Origin: Klebsiella ornithinolytica NBRC 105727 = ATCC 31898
GTDB taxonomy: Bacteria > Pseudomonadota > Gammaproteobacteria > Enterobacterales > Enterobacteriaceae
Direction: 5' to 3'
Assembly: GCF_001598295.1 (NCBI RefSeq)
Contig: NZ_BCYR01000011.1
Coordinates: 62,001 to 126,000, forward strand
DNA: 64,000 bases
The position numbers were made by a program, and so were the translations under genes. This document shows positions 44,367 through 54,408 of this stretch, in pieces. Under the pieces are notes generated by a model. The model was not told where the DNA came from. It worked only from the letters and a program-made list of their open reading frames with translations, and did not search any database. The first letter of the stretch is position 1; every line of letters starts with the position of its first letter.

Positions 44367-45437
44367 ATGAAAAAGACAGCTATCGCGATTGCAGTGGCAC
44401 TGGCTGGCTTCGCTACCGTAGCGCAGGCCGCACCGAAAGATAACACCTGGTATGCAGGTGGTAAACTGGGCTGGTCCCAGTTTCACGATACCGGTTTCTA
44501 CGGTAACGGTTTCCAGAACAACAATGGCCCAACCCACAACAGCCAGCTCGGTGCTGGTGCGTTCGGTGGTTATCAGGTAAACCCGTACCTGGGTTTTGAA
44601 ATGGGTTACGATTGGCTGGGTCGCGTTGCATATAAAGGCAGCGTAGACAACGGCGCTTTCAAAGCTCAGGGCGTTCAGCTGACTGCTAAACTGGGTTACC
44701 CGATCACTGACGATCTGGATATCTATACCCGTCTGGGTGGTATGGTCTGGCGTGCAGATGCTGACGGCAACTACGGTTCTACCGGCGTTTCCCGCAGCGA
44801 ACACGACACTGGCGTATCCCCGGTATTTGCTGGTGGTTTAGAGTGGGCTGTTACTCGTGACATCGCTACCCGTCTGGAATACCAGTGGGTTAACAACATC
44901 GGTGACGCAGGTACCGTTGGCGCGCGTCCTGACAACGGCATGCTGAGCCTGGGTGTTTCTTACCGTTTCGGTCAGGAAGAAGCAGCTCCGGTTGTTGCTC
45001 CGGCACCGGCACCGGCTCCGGAAGTGACTACTAAGCACTTCACTCTGAAGTCTGACGTTCTGTTCAACTTCAACAAATCTACCCTGAAACCGGAAGGTCA
45101 GCAGGCACTGGATCAGCTGTACACTCAGCTGAGCAACATGGATCCGAAAGACGGTTCTGCAGTGGTTCTGGGCTACACCGACCGTATCGGTTCTGACGCT
45201 TACAACCAGCAGCTGTCTGAGAAACGTGCTCAGTCCGTTGTTGATTACCTGGTGTCTAAAGGTATCCCGGCTGGCAAAATCTCCGCACGTGGCATGGGTG
45301 AATCCAACCCGGTTACCGGCAATACCTGTGACAACGTGAAAGCTCGCGCTGCACTGATCGACTGCCTGGGCCCAGATCGTCGCGTAGAGATCGAAGTTAA
45401 AGGTTACAAAGACGTAGTAACTCAGCCGCAGGCTTAA
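44367..45437 (+). CDS. ompA: Outer membrane protein OmpA
   Basis: 356 residues with signal peptide [20 protein letters not shown]. Residues about 22-195 form the eight-stranded barrel; then the hinge [10 protein letters not shown]; then the C-terminal periplasmic OmpA domain with [20 protein letters not shown] that binds peptidoglycan. Two cysteines (NTCDN and IDCLG) form the usual disulfide. Codon use is strongly biased, as expected for a very abundant protein. The start at 44367 is set by the signal peptide. Confidence 0.98.
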   Translation: MKKTAIAIAVALAGFATVAQAAPKDNTWYAGGKLGWSQFHDTGFYGNGFQNNNGPTHNSQLGAGAFGGYQVNPYLGFEMGYDWLGRVAYKGSVDNGAFKAQGVQLTAKLGYPITDDLDIYTRLGGMVWRADADGNYGSTGVSRSEHDTGVSPVFAGGLEWAVTRDIATRLEYQWVNNIGDAGTVGARPDNGMLSLGVSYRFGQEEAAPVVAPAPAPAPEVTTKHFTLKSDVLFNFNKSTLKPEGQQALDQLYTQLSNMDPKDGSAVVLGYTDRIGSDAYNQQLSEKRAQSVVDYLVSKGIPAGKISARGMGESNPVTGNTCDNVKARAALIDCLGPDRRVEIEVKGYKDVVTQPQA

Positions 45438-45451
45438 GTTTAACTACCGAT

Positions 45452-45481
45452 AAAAAACCCCGCTTTGGCGGGGTTTTTTTT
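45452..45481 (+). terminator. ompA terminator
   Basis: ACCCCGC and GCGGGGT arms with loop TTTG, followed by a long T run. Confidence 0.93.
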
Positions 45482-45545
45482 GGGCTAAATTCTGGTATCA
45501 ACACACAGTCTGCCCGGTACTGTCGTCCTGCCCTGTCCTTTGCAG

Positions 45546-45998
45546 CTACTCTTTCCCCAACAGCACCTGTAGATCGTGCTTCAGGCTGGACATTTTACTG
45601 GCGTACTTCTCTTTATGCTCGGCGTCTTCAATCAACTGTACGATGGTTTCAGACAGGGTTTTTCCACGCCGCTGCGCGAGTCCCGCCAGTCGCTGCCAGA
45701 CGATAAACTCCAGATCGATCGACTTTTTGCGCGTGTGCAGATGCTCAGCGTTGAAGTGCCGTTTCCGACGCGCGCGGATTGTCTGCTTCATCCGGTTCAT
45801 TAACTCCGGATTCATATGCTGCTCAATCCAGGTATGCACCAGAACAGGTTCATTTTCGAGCGTCAGTAAGACATCGACCGCGGCTTTCGCTGCGCTGGCT
45901 TCAATGTAGCGGGTAATCAGCTCACCTTCCCGGTGCTTTTTTACCAGATATTTCCATTTCCAGCCGCTTTCAAGATTTTCCAGTTGTTGATATTTCAT
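45546..45998 (-). CDS. matP: Macrodomain Ter protein MatP
   Basis: 150 residues. It binds matS sites in the terminus region and organises the Ter macrodomain with ZapB. The N-terminus [18 protein letters not shown], the central [20 protein letters not shown] (ribbon-helix-helix) and a C-terminal coiled coil are visible. Confidence 0.96.
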   Translation of the reverse strand: MKYQQLENLESGWKWKYLVKKHREGELITRYIEASAAKAAVDVLLTLENEPVLVHTWIEQHMNPELMNRMKQTIRARRKRHFNAEHLHTRKKSIDLEFIVWQRLAGLAQRRGKTLSETIVQLIEDAEHKEKYASKMSSLKHDLQVLLGKE

Positions 45999-46183
45999 TG
46001 CGATCTCAATGTGACCGTGTAACTCATTTCAGGATATCAGTTTTTTCCCAATGTGCTGAGAATAAATCATCATTCGTGATGCAGGTAGCCCGGTAATCAT
46101 CACGGCAAACGCAATCCCCCGTGTGCTCAGACGCAGCATAAGGTATAATCGCGCGTTTTACATCTGACTAAAAAACAGCGACT

Positions 46184-47941
46184 TTGACCATTACGAAACT
46201 TACCCGAAACGACCTCGCTCCTGATACGGAAAGTTATCAGGCGCTGTTTGCACAAGCCGATTTAGCCCAGGCAGAAGATGGCCTCTCCGGCGAACTGCAG
46301 CCCCGTTTATTCTATGGTCTGGAGCAACTTCTGGTGACTCCGACCATCTCGCCATTCATGCTGGTGAAAGCCCCGGAAGAGCCGGAGTACCTGCAGTGGC
46401 TGGCGACGGAAACGCGAACCTTACATGAGCCTGCCGCACCGCTCTACGGTGTGCGCTATCAGGTCAATGGCGGCAACGTCACCCTCACCCCGGCTAAAGA
46501 TGCCGACGATAATTTTGCCAGCTCCGCGCCGGTTGAAACTGCCGACTGGGTAGAAGCGGAGCAGCTCTTTGGCTGCGTGCGCCAATTTAACGGCGAAATC
46601 ACTCTCCAGCCGGGACTGGTACACCGGGCCAATGGCGGCGTACTGATTATTTCTCTGCGCGCGTTACTCGCTCAGCCGCTGCTCTGGATGCGTCTGAAAA
46701 GCATGGTCACCCGCCAGCGCTTTGACTGGCTGTCCATTGACGAGTCTCGTCCTCTGCCGGTCGCGATTCCCTCTATGGCGCTCAGCCTGAAAGTGATTCT
46801 GGTTGGGGAACGTGATTCATTGGCCGATTTCCAGGAGATGGAGCCCGAACTCTCCGCTCAGGCGATTTACAGCGAATACGAAGAGAATATACAGATTGCC
46901 GATGCGGATACGCTCAAACTGTGGTGTCAGTGGGTAGGGAAAAACGCGCAGCAGCTCGGACTACCGGGAGTGGCCGCTGACGCCTGGCCCCTGTTGATTC
47001 AGGAAGCCGCGCGTTATACCGGCGATCAGGAGACATTACCGCTGTGCCCGCTCTGGATAGCCCGCCAGCTACGCGAAGCGGCGGCGTTCTGCGAAGGTGG
47101 GCAGATCACCGCGGAAGAGATGCAAACCATGCTGGCCCGCCGCGAGTGGCGTGAAGGCTATCTCGCCGAGCGGATTCAGGACGAAATCCTGCAAGAACAG
47201 ATAATGATTGAAACCGAAGGCGAATGCATCGGCCAGATTAACGCCTTGTCGGTCATCGAATTCCCCGGACATCCGCGTCCGTTTGGCGAACCGTCTCGCA
47301 TCAGCTGCGTGGTACACATCGGCGACGGTGAGTTCATTGACGTTGAACGTAAGGCGGAACTGGGCGGCAACATCCATGCCAAAGGCATGATGATCATGCA
47401 GGCGTTCCTGATGTCCGAGCTGGAACTCGAACAGCAGCTCCCCTTCACGGCTTCGCTGACCTTCGAACAATCCTACAGTGAAGTCGACGGCGACAGCGCC
47501 TCGATGGCCGAGCTATGTGCGCTAATCAGCGCTCTCGCTGGCGTACCGATTAATCAGAGCATCGCCATTACCGGTTCCGTCGATCAGTTTGGTCGCGTGC
47601 AGCCGGTAGGCGGCCTTAATGAGAAAATCGAAGGCTTTTTCACCATTTGCCAGCAGCGCGGATTAACCGGTAAGCAAGGGGTCATTATTCCCGCGGCAAA
47701 TATCCGCCACCTGAGTCTGGCAGCAGAACTCCGGCAGGCCGTTGCTGACGAGCAGTTTTTCATCTGGGCGGTGGAAGATGTCACGGAAGCGCTGCCTGTT
47801 CTGACCCAGCTGCTCTGGGACGGTGAAGGGCAAACTTTACGGCAAACCATCCAGGAACGGATCGCGCAGGCGACGCAGCAAGAGAGTCGTCATCGTTTTC
47901 CGTGGCCGCTACGCTGGTTAGGTGGTTCAGGTTCGAACTGA
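46184..47941 (+). CDS. ycbZ: Lon-like protease without AAA domain function (YcbZ/LonH)
   Basis: 585 residues. The C-terminal third is a Lon-type protease domain with the catalytic Ser in DGDSASMAEL and Lys in GGLNEKIEGF. The upstream AAA-like region lacks a recognisable Walker A. The start is TTG at 46184, giving MTITKLTRNDLAPDTESYQ, which lines up with the E. coli protein; no ATG offers this N-terminus. It ends directly ahead of fabA, and the fabA FadR site overlaps its last codons. Confidence 0.92.
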   Translation: MTITKLTRNDLAPDTESYQALFAQADLAQAEDGLSGELQPRLFYGLEQLLVTPTISPFMLVKAPEEPEYLQWLATETRTLHEPAAPLYGVRYQVNGGNVTLTPAKDADDNFASSAPVETADWVEAEQLFGCVRQFNGEITLQPGLVHRANGGVLIISLRALLAQPLLWMRLKSMVTRQRFDWLSIDESRPLPVAIPSMALSLKVILVGERDSLADFQEMEPELSAQAIYSEYEENIQIADADTLKLWCQWVGKNAQQLGLPGVAADAWPLLIQEAARYTGDQETLPLCPLWIARQLREAAAFCEGGQITAEEMQTMLARREWREGYLAERIQDEILQEQIMIETEGECIGQINALSVIEFPGHPRPFGEPSRISCVVHIGDGEFIDVERKAELGGNIHAKGMMIMQAFLMSELELEQQLPFTASLTFEQSYSEVDGDSASMAELCALISALAGVPINQSIAITGSVDQFGRVQPVGGLNEKIEGFFTICQQRGLTGKQGVIIPAANIRHLSLAAELRQAVADEQFFIWAVEDVTEALPVLTQLLWDGEGQTLRQTIQERIAQATQQESRHRFPWPLRWLGGSGSN

Positions 47942-47952
47942 TCGGACTTGTT
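47936..47952 (+). promoter_or_regulatory. FadR site of fabA
   Basis: AACTGATCGGACTTGTT agrees with the FadR consensus AACTGGTCNGACNTGTT at all but one specified base. FadR activates fabA in E. coli from this position. Confidence 0.85.
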
Positions 47953-47953
47953 C

Positions 47954-47971
47954 AGCTTACACGTGTTAGCT
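47954..47971 (+). promoter_or_regulatory. FabR site of fabA
   Basis: AGCTTACACGTGTTAGCT is a near-palindrome matching the fabA/fabB FabR operator pattern, directly downstream of the FadR site. Confidence 0.75.
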
Positions 47972-48010
47972 ATCCTGCGTCCCGAACTCAAAATAAGGCT
48001 TACTGAAAAC

Positions 48011-48529
48011 ATGGTAGATAAACGCGAATCCTATACGAAAGAAGACCTTCTTGCCTCTGGCCGTGGTGAACTGTTTGGCGCAAAAGGCCCACAGTTACCC
48101 GCGCCGAATATGCTGATGATGGACCGCGTCATCAAAATGACTGAGACGGGTGGTAACTACGATAAAGGTTATGTTGAAGCAGAACTCGATATTAACCCGG
48201 ACCTGTGGTTCTTCGGTTGCCACTTTATCGGCGATCCGGTTATGCCTGGCTGTCTGGGACTGGATGCCATGTGGCAGCTGGTTGGTTTCTATCTGGGCTG
48301 GCTCGGCGGCGAAGGCAAAGGCCGCGCACTGGGCGTTGGCGAGGTAAAATTCACCGGCCAGGTCCTGCCGACTGCGAAGAAAGTCACTTACCGTATTCAC
48401 TTCAAACGCGTTGTTAACCGTCGTCTGATTATGGGCCTGGCGGATGGTGAAGTGCTGGTTGACGATCGTCTGATCTACACCGCAAACGATCTGAAAGTCG
48501 GTCTGTTCCAGGATACGTCTGCATTCTGA
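48011..48529 (+). CDS. fabA: 3-Hydroxydecanoyl-ACP dehydratase/isomerase
   Basis: 172 residues. It dehydrates 3-hydroxyacyl-ACP and isomerises trans-2- to cis-3-decenoyl-ACP, the branch to unsaturated fatty acids. The active-site helix [20 protein letters not shown] holds the catalytic His and Asp. The start at 48011 ([14 protein letters not shown]) is used; the frame is open further upstream through the regulatory sites. Confidence 0.98.
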   Translation: MVDKRESYTKEDLLASGRGELFGAKGPQLPAPNMLMMDRVIKMTETGGNYDKGYVEAELDINPDLWFFGCHFIGDPVMPGCLGLDAMWQLVGFYLGWLGGEGKGRALGVGEVKFTGQVLPTAKKVTYRIHFKRVVNRRLIMGLADGEVLVDDRLIYTANDLKVGLFQDTSAF

Positions 48530-48553
48530 TAAGCAGCGATGCTTAAAAAAGGC

Positions 48554-48588
48554 GAAGCCCCCGCTCTGCGGAGGCTTCTTTTTTTAAA
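48554..48588. terminator. Convergent terminator fabA/rmf
   Basis: Arms AAGCCCCCGC and GCGGAGGCTT (one mismatch) flanked by A and T runs on both sides. Confidence 0.85.
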
Positions 48589-48595
48589 GAGACAG

Positions 48596-48763
48596 TCAGG
48601 CAGTTTGTACCCTGTCCTCCATGGCTTCTCGCCAGCCTCCTAGCCAGTAGGACCTTTGGTTCAAGGTCTGGTAGGGACACATTTCTTTCGATCTTCCGGT
48701 TATCCCGGCCTGGTATCCACGTTGATGTGCCCGTTCCAGGCGATCTCGTTTTTGTCTCTTCAT
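48596..48763 (-). CDS. rmf: Ribosome modulation factor RMF
   Basis: 55 residues, start ATG at 48763, stop at 48596. The reading frame gives MKRQKRDRLERAHQRGYQAG followed by CPYQTLN and GGWREAMEDR, the RMF pattern. It dimerises 70S ribosomes into inactive 100S particles in stationary phase. A longer, meaningless frame overlaps it, which hides it from length-based calls. In E. coli it is induced by ppGpp and starvation. Confidence 0.95.
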   Translation of the reverse strand: MKRQKRDRLERAHQRGYQAGITGRSKEMCPYQTLNQRSYWLGGWREAMEDRVQTA

Positions 48764-48962
48764 GCCTCGTTTCCCTCATTATTTGATCTGGTGGAAAAGA
48801 AAACAGTGGTCACTAAACGTGCAACCACGGTTAACGAATACCGCGAATCAGAGGCAACGTCAATGCGCAAAATTCACGCCATTGTCATAATTGTGAGCTA
48901 CATGAAAATTCATTTGTACAAAAAATGTGAACCGGCACAAGTAACGATCTGACGAGACAAAT

Positions 48963-48997
48963 AAAAAAACCGCGGGGTTTTTCAGACCACCGCGGCG
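48963..48997 (-). terminator. pqiABC operon terminator
   Basis: On the minus strand GCCGCGG pairs with CCGCGGT across a loop and is followed by seven T. It lies shortly after the pqiC stop. The rest of the 255-base rmf-pqiC gap holds the rmf promoter region. Confidence 0.7.
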
Positions 48998-49018
48998 CTT
49001 CATTTTCATTCATTTTGC

Positions 49019-49579
49019 TTATGGCAGGCGATTCAATTCGCTGGCAATTGCCGTGGCTTCCTGAGACCAGGCCTGAGCCAGGGTCTTCACCATCGCATCA
49101 TAGCCATCCTGCTGCTGCTTAAGCTCAATATTGAACGGACGCTTAATCAGCTGCCCCTGATGCTTGAGCAACCACTCACCGCTGACAATGACCCGGCCAT
49201 CGTAACGGCCATGGAAACCATTAACCGCCACGTTGAGCGTATCCTGTTCGCTGCCCAGAGGCTGTGAAGCAACCACCCAGCCCGGAAGTTGAGCACTCAG
49301 ATTCGCCACCAGCGTCGTACGCAGCTGCTGATCGAGCGGGCTGGCCCACAGATTGTTATTGGCAATGACATACTGCACGTCACTGGTCTGATAGACCACC
49401 CCGTTGCCCGCCAGATAATCCGGGATACTGACCTGTTCAACCCACAGCAGATTTCTGCTCTGGTGGGCGGCGCTTTGCGCGCCGCTTTGTACAACCGGAA
49501 GCTGATAGTAGGTTTTATTTTCCCCACTGCTGCAGGCCGCCAACGCGCAGGCCGCAGCCACAATTAGCCATTTTTTCAT
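49019..49579 (-). CDS. pqiC: PqiC outer-membrane lipoprotein
   Basis: 186 residues. The lipobox ACALAAC puts the lipidated Cys at 16. It belongs to the ABC-type transport auxiliary family (older name YmbA) and completes the PqiABC lipid-transport bridge at the outer membrane. It starts on the last base of pqiB. Confidence 0.94.
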   Translation of the reverse strand: MKKWLIVAAACALAACSSGENKTYYQLPVVQSGAQSAAHQSRNLLWVEQVSIPDYLAGNGVVYQTSDVQYVIANNNLWASPLDQQLRTTLVANLSAQLPGWVVASQPLGSEQDTLNVAVNGFHGRYDGRVIVSGEWLLKHQGQLIKRPFNIELKQQQDGYDAMVKTLAQAWSQEATAIASELNRLP

Positions 49580-51216
49580 TATTTCGCTCCCTTCGGCTGA
49601 GGATCTTTCTTATCCTTGGCCTCGAATACCAGCGCATTGCTCTTATCATTGAGCGTTTTCAGTACCGGCTGCAGTTCGCGAAGAACCTGATCCAGTCGCT
49701 GCATATCGGCCACCATTTTATTGTATGCCGCCGAGCCTGGCTGGAAGCCCTGCATACTGCGGTTCAGTTCGCGCAGCGTATTCTGCATATCGCCAGGAAG
49801 CTGCTGCATTGACGGGCTTGCCGCTATCTTGTTCAGGCTATCCAGCGTGGTCTGAACATGCTGCATCGTTTTTTCACTTTGCGCCAGCGTGGTGGTCGCT
49901 TGTTCCAACAGCGGATTTATCGGCAGGTTGTTAATCTTATCCAGCGCTTCCATCAGGCGCTGCTGGATCTGCGCCAGACCACCGCTGATTGTTGGAATGA
50001 TCGGATAGGATCCAAACTCCTGAATCTTGCCGCGCGGAGGCGCCTTCGGATAGAAGTCGAGATCGATATACAGCGCACCGGTCACCAGGTTCCCTGTTTT
50101 CAGCGATCCCCGCAGGCCACGATTAATCAGATCATCAATATGCGTACGGATATTTGGATCGCCGCCGAGCTGACTGATCAGCCGTTCTGGTTCAATACGA
50201 ACCTCTACCGGGATACGATAGTCTTCATTCAGGTGCTGATACAGTCCTGGAATAAAGAACGGCACTTTACCGACGGTACCCAGGCGGATTCCACGGAACT
50301 CGACCGGAGCCCCCGGCTGCAGTCCGCGCACCGAGTCTTTAAAGAACATGACGTAATCAATATGCTGGGTAAAGACGGAATCCTGAATGCTCTTCTGATC
50401 GTCAAACAGATGGTAACCCGTTTTGTTCGCCACCGGCTCGCCCATATCCAGACCTTCCGGGATATCAAAGCTGACGCCGCCGCCGAACAGGGTCGCCAGC
50501 GATCCCATCTCCACGCGCATCCCGGATGAGGAGAGATCGACCGCAATACCGCTGTCTTTCCAGAAGCGGACGTTGGTTGTTACCAGACGATCGTTGGGCG
50601 CATTGATAAACAGCTGATAGGTGATGCTGCGCTTTTGGGCATCAAAGGAGCTGGTTTCCACCGATCCAACGCGATAGCCACGGAAGAGTACCGGATCGCC
50701 AGGCGACAGCTGACCCGCTTTATTACTCTCCAGCAGAATACGGATCCCTTTTGCATCCGGCGAAGCCAGCGGCGGAGAGTCCAGCAGCGGGAAACGGGCG
50801 GGCTCCCCGCCTTTCGTCCCCGGCTGCAGTTCAATATATGCTCCGGACAACAGCGTACCGAGTCCGCTGATCCCTTCACGTCCTACCTGCGGTTTGACGA
50901 CCCAAAAAACGGAATCTTCATGCAACAGTTTCTTCATGCCGGCGTTCAGCCGGGCTTTAATCTCTACGTGGGTCAGATCGTCGGTCAACGTGGCGCTCTC
51001 GACGACCCCCACATCCACGCTGCGGCTTTTAATCCGGGTTTTCCCGCCTTCAATCCCTTCAGCGTTGGTGGTGATCAGCGTCACTTCCGGCCCTTGATGG
51101 CTGTAGTGATAAAAAAGAATCCACGCGCCGATTAGCACAGTGACGATGGGGAAGATCCACACGGGTGACCAGTTCTTCACCTTTTGCACTTTCGCTTCTC
51201 CGCTCTTATTTTCCAT
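49579..51216 (-). CDS. pqiB: PqiB, MCE-domain intermembrane transport protein
   Basis: 545 residues from the ATG at 51216 (MENKSGEAKVQKVKNWSPVW), matching E. coli PqiB. One N-terminal membrane helix anchors three MCE domains (GPEVTLITTNAEGIEGGKT; RILLESNKAGQLSPGDPVLF; a third around FFKDSVRGLQPGAPVEFRG) and a C-terminal helical bundle that forms a long tube across the periplasm. It overlaps pqiA by 11 bases. Confidence 0.95.
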   Translation of the reverse strand: MENKSGEAKVQKVKNWSPVWIFPIVTVLIGAWILFYHYSHQGPEVTLITTNAEGIEGGKTRIKSRSVDVGVVESATLTDDLTHVEIKARLNAGMKKLLHEDSVFWVVKPQVGREGISGLGTLLSGAYIELQPGTKGGEPARFPLLDSPPLASPDAKGIRILLESNKAGQLSPGDPVLFRGYRVGSVETSSFDAQKRSITYQLFINAPNDRLVTTNVRFWKDSGIAVDLSSSGMRVEMGSLATLFGGGVSFDIPEGLDMGEPVANKTGYHLFDDQKSIQDSVFTQHIDYVMFFKDSVRGLQPGAPVEFRGIRLGTVGKVPFFIPGLYQHLNEDYRIPVEVRIEPERLISQLGGDPNIRTHIDDLINRGLRGSLKTGNLVTGALYIDLDFYPKAPPRGKIQEFGSYPIIPTISGGLAQIQQRLMEALDKINNLPINPLLEQATTTLAQSEKTMQHVQTTLDSLNKIAASPSMQQLPGDMQNTLRELNRSMQGFQPGSAAYNKMVADMQRLDQVLRELQPVLKTLNDKSNALVFEAKDKKDPQPKGAK

Positions 51217-52474
51217 GCTGCTGCATTTCCTCATGGCTTGAATCTGGTTCACGGTCCCACAACAAACGAGGGTCAAAGGTCATGGCTGAGAACATTGTCA
51301 TGACAACAACGAGCGCAAACATCACCGCCCCTATCGCAGGATAGATACTCATCAACCCTCCCATGCGCACCAGCGCCGAGAGCACAGCGATGACAAAAAC
51401 ATCAATCATTGACCAGCGGCCAACAAACTCCACAATTTCGTAAATCAGGTGCATGCGCTCCGAGTCGCGCTGTCCATTACCGTTAGCGTTCCAGCACAGC
51501 CAGGCAATGGCGAGCATTTTCAGCGTCGGCACCATAATACTGGCGATAAATATCACCAGCGCCACCGGGTACGAGCCTTCACTCCACAGCAGGATCACCC
51601 CCGCCATGATCGTTGACGGCAATTTATCGCCCAGTAAATCGGTAATCATGATCGGCATGATATTGGCGGGCAGATAAAGGACGCATGAGGTCAGCAGCAG
51701 GGCCAGCGTCCACTGCAGGCTATGCTTGCGTCGCGCGGTACCTTTTGTCTGACAGCGGGGACAAACGGCTTCATCAGCGGGCAAAACCGCGGTACAGCAC
51801 GAACATGAACGTAGCCCCTGGCGGATCCCCGTCACGCCGATCTTCAGCGGCTGCGTCACCGCCGGCATCGGGACAATATCGTCCCACAACCAGCGCCGGT
51901 CTACGCACTGCAGCGCACGCAGCTGCAGCATGCAGAACAAACACCAGGGAACAAAGCTTAAGCCGACGCCGATATCACCGTATGCCATCAGCTTGACGAA
52001 GCTCACCAGCACCCCGGCGAGGAAAATCTCCGCCATTCCCCAGGTTTTAAGGTGAAACAGAATGCGCGCCAGAAACGCCTTTAGCGCGCGCGGCATATGA
52101 ATGCGGTTGACCAGCAGCAGAATGGTGACCAGACAAAAAGCGGGCACCAGCTGTACGAAGAGTAAAAAGAAGGTGCCGAGGCTGGCGTAATCTTCGCTAA
52201 ACAGCACGCCGGGGATTTCCAGCAGCTTGATTTCGCTGCTGAGACCGCTCACCTTCATATCCACAAAGGGAAACAGATTGGCCAACAGCAGCATAAACAA
52301 CGCCACCAGCGCATAGGCTGTAGGACGCTGCCGGGGCGCGTCCCACGAAGTTGTCAGCGTCGTGCCGCAGCGCGGACACACGGCTTTCTGGCGATGCTCC
52401 AGCTGCGGCAAAGCCACCAGCAAATCACATTGTGGGCACAGGATATGCCGCGCAGCATGATGATGATCGCACAT
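51206..52474 (-). CDS. pqiA: PqiA inner-membrane protein
   Basis: 422 residues, two PqiA domains of four membrane helices each. Each is preceded by a zinc-ribbon (CPQCDLLVALP with VCPRCGTTL; CSCCTAVLPADEAVCPRC). It is the inner-membrane part of the PqiABC system, induced by superoxide in E. coli through SoxRS. First gene of the operon. Confidence 0.95.
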   Translation of the reverse strand: MCDHHHAARHILCPQCDLLVALPQLEHRQKAVCPRCGTTLTTSWDAPRQRPTAYALVALFMLLLANLFPFVDMKVSGLSSEIKLLEIPGVLFSEDYASLGTFFLLFVQLVPAFCLVTILLLVNRIHMPRALKAFLARILFHLKTWGMAEIFLAGVLVSFVKLMAYGDIGVGLSFVPWCLFCMLQLRALQCVDRRWLWDDIVPMPAVTQPLKIGVTGIRQGLRSCSCCTAVLPADEAVCPRCQTKGTARRKHSLQWTLALLLTSCVLYLPANIMPIMITDLLGDKLPSTIMAGVILLWSEGSYPVALVIFIASIMVPTLKMLAIAWLCWNANGNGQRDSERMHLIYEIVEFVGRWSMIDVFVIAVLSALVRMGGLMSIYPAIGAVMFALVVVMTMFSAMTFDPRLLWDREPDSSHEEMQQHGK

Positions 52475-52488
52475 GAAAACTCCTCAGC

Positions 52489-54396
52489 TTATGCGCCGTT
52501 TTTTAATCCTTCGAGATATTCCCAGCGTTCAAAGGCAGTTTCCAGCGCCTGTTCCGCCTCGGCCAGCTGCGCCAGCACCTGCTGCGTATGATCATGGGAC
52601 TGGCCAAAGAAAGAAGGATCGGCAACCTGTTCCTGCAGGGTTTGCAGTTGGGTTTCCAGTTCTTCGAGCCGTTGTGGCAACTGTTCCAGTTCGCGCTGCA
52701 GGTTATAGCTTAGTTTGCCTGATGCTCGTTTGACACTTTCTGCTTTCGGTTGAGCAACCTCTACCGCTTTTTTGCTAATCTGCTGCTTTTGCGCCAGATA
52801 CTGCGCTTGCTGGCCGCGGGCGTCGTGATAGCCGCCGACATATTGCCCGATGCGCCCTTCCCCTTCGAAGATCCAGCACTCGGTAACGGTATTATCGACG
52901 AATTGACGGTCGTGGCTGACCAGCATCACGGTGCCCTGATAACCGTCCACCAGCTCTTCCAGCAGTTCGAGGGTTTCGACATCCAGATCGTTGGTCGGTT
53001 CATCGAGGATCAGCAGGTTGCTGGGCTTGAGGAACAGACGCGCCAGCAGCAGGCGGTTACGCTCACCGCCGGAGAGCGCGCGCACCGGTGTCATCGCGCG
53101 CTTCGGATGGAACATGAAGTCCTGCAGGTAGCCCAGAACGTGGCGCGGCTTACCGTTGACCATCACTTCCTGCTTGCCTTCCGCAAGGTTGTCCATCACC
53201 GTTTTATCCGGGTCAAGCTCCGCGCGGTGCTGGTCGAAGTAGGCCACTTCCAGCTTGGTCCCGACGTGAATACGTCCGCTATCCGCTTTCAGCTGACCAA
53301 GCATCAATTTCAGCAGCGTGGTTTTCCCACAGCCGTTCGGGCCAATCAGGGCAATTTTGTCACCGCGCTGGATCTGGGCGCTGAAATCCTTAATCAGGAC
53401 CTTGCCATCAACCTGGTAGTTGACGTTCTCCATTTCGAAGACAATCTTACCCGAGCGAGCAGCCTCTTCGACCTGCATCTTCGCGCTACCCATCACTTCA
53501 CGGCGCTCGCCACGTTCGCGGCGCATGGCTTTCAGTGCCCGCACACGCCCTTCGTTACGGGTACGACGCGCTTTGATCCCCTGACGGATCCACACCTCTT
53601 CCTGCGCCAGCTTACGATCGAATTCCGCATTCTGGAGCTCTTCCACGCGCAGCGCTTCTTCTTTATCCAGCAGATACTGATCGTAGTTCCCCGGGTAGGT
53701 CACCAGCTTGCCGCGATCGAGATCGACAATCCGCGTCGCCATGTTGCGAATAAAGGAACGGTCGTGCGAGATGAAAATAATGGTCCCTTTGAAGGTCTTG
53801 AGGAAACCTTCCAGCCAGTCAATGGTTTCAATATCCAGGTGGTTGGTCGGTTCATCGAGCAGCAGCACGCGCGGCCCGCTGACCAGGGCGCGGCCGAGAG
53901 CCGCTTTACGCAGCCAGCCGCCGGAGAGCGAGGAGAGCTCGGCGTTGGCATCGAGATTAAGCTGCTCCAGCACTTCGTTAATACGGCTGTCGAGCTGCCA
54001 CAGCCCTAAATTGTCCAGCTGCTCCTGCAGACGCGCCAGTTCATTCAGGTTCTTGTCGCTCGGGTCGGTCATCACCAACTGCGAAACATCGTGATAGCCT
54101 TTGAGATAGGCCGCCTGCTCGGCGATGCCTTCGGCAACGAAATCATAGACGGTTCCGCTCACATTACGCGGCGGATCCTGCTGCAGTCGCGCGACCACCA
54201 GATCCAGCTCATAAATAATGCGCCCGTCATCCAGCCCCTGCTCCCGGTTAAGGATTTTCATCAGGGTGGATTTGCCCGCGCCGTTGCGCCCGACCAGACA
54301 GACGCGTTCGTTATCTTCGATATGCAACTCGGCATTATCCAGCAGCGGAGAGTCGCTGAAGGAGAGCCAGGCACCATGCATACTAATTAATGACAT
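52489..54396 (-). CDS. uup: ABC-F ATPase Uup
   Basis: 635 residues, two ATPase domains without membrane part. Walker A motifs VGRNGAGKSTL and IGPNGCGKTTL, signatures LSGGWLRKAALGRAL and LSGGERNRLLLARL, joined by an arginine-rich linker (RRTRNEGRVRALKAMRRER), with a C-terminal coiled coil (LQRELEQLPQRLEELETQLQ). ABC-F proteins act on ribosomes; Uup also affects transposon excision and replication-fork processing. Confidence 0.95.
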   Translation of the reverse strand: MSLISMHGAWLSFSDSPLLDNAELHIEDNERVCLVGRNGAGKSTLMKILNREQGLDDGRIIYELDLVVARLQQDPPRNVSGTVYDFVAEGIAEQAAYLKGYHDVSQLVMTDPSDKNLNELARLQEQLDNLGLWQLDSRINEVLEQLNLDANAELSSLSGGWLRKAALGRALVSGPRVLLLDEPTNHLDIETIDWLEGFLKTFKGTIIFISHDRSFIRNMATRIVDLDRGKLVTYPGNYDQYLLDKEEALRVEELQNAEFDRKLAQEEVWIRQGIKARRTRNEGRVRALKAMRRERGERREVMGSAKMQVEEAARSGKIVFEMENVNYQVDGKVLIKDFSAQIQRGDKIALIGPNGCGKTTLLKLMLGQLKADSGRIHVGTKLEVAYFDQHRAELDPDKTVMDNLAEGKQEVMVNGKPRHVLGYLQDFMFHPKRAMTPVRALSGGERNRLLLARLFLKPSNLLILDEPTNDLDVETLELLEELVDGYQGTVMLVSHDRQFVDNTVTECWIFEGEGRIGQYVGGYHDARGQQAQYLAQKQQISKKAVEVAQPKAESVKRASGKLSYNLQRELEQLPQRLEELETQLQTLQEQVADPSFFGQSHDHTQQVLAQLAEAEQALETAFERWEYLEGLKNGA

Positions 54397-54408
54397 TCTT
54401 TATTCCTT

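Noticed and set aside
48543-48779. 78-codon frame on the minus strand over rmf
   Set aside because: A different frame of the same strand encodes the well-conserved RMF protein; this longer one is the shadow.
52750-54009. 419-codon open frame on the plus strand
   Set aside because: It is wholly antisense to uup, whose motifs are intact. Its translation has no recognisable domain and arises from GC-rich codon structure.
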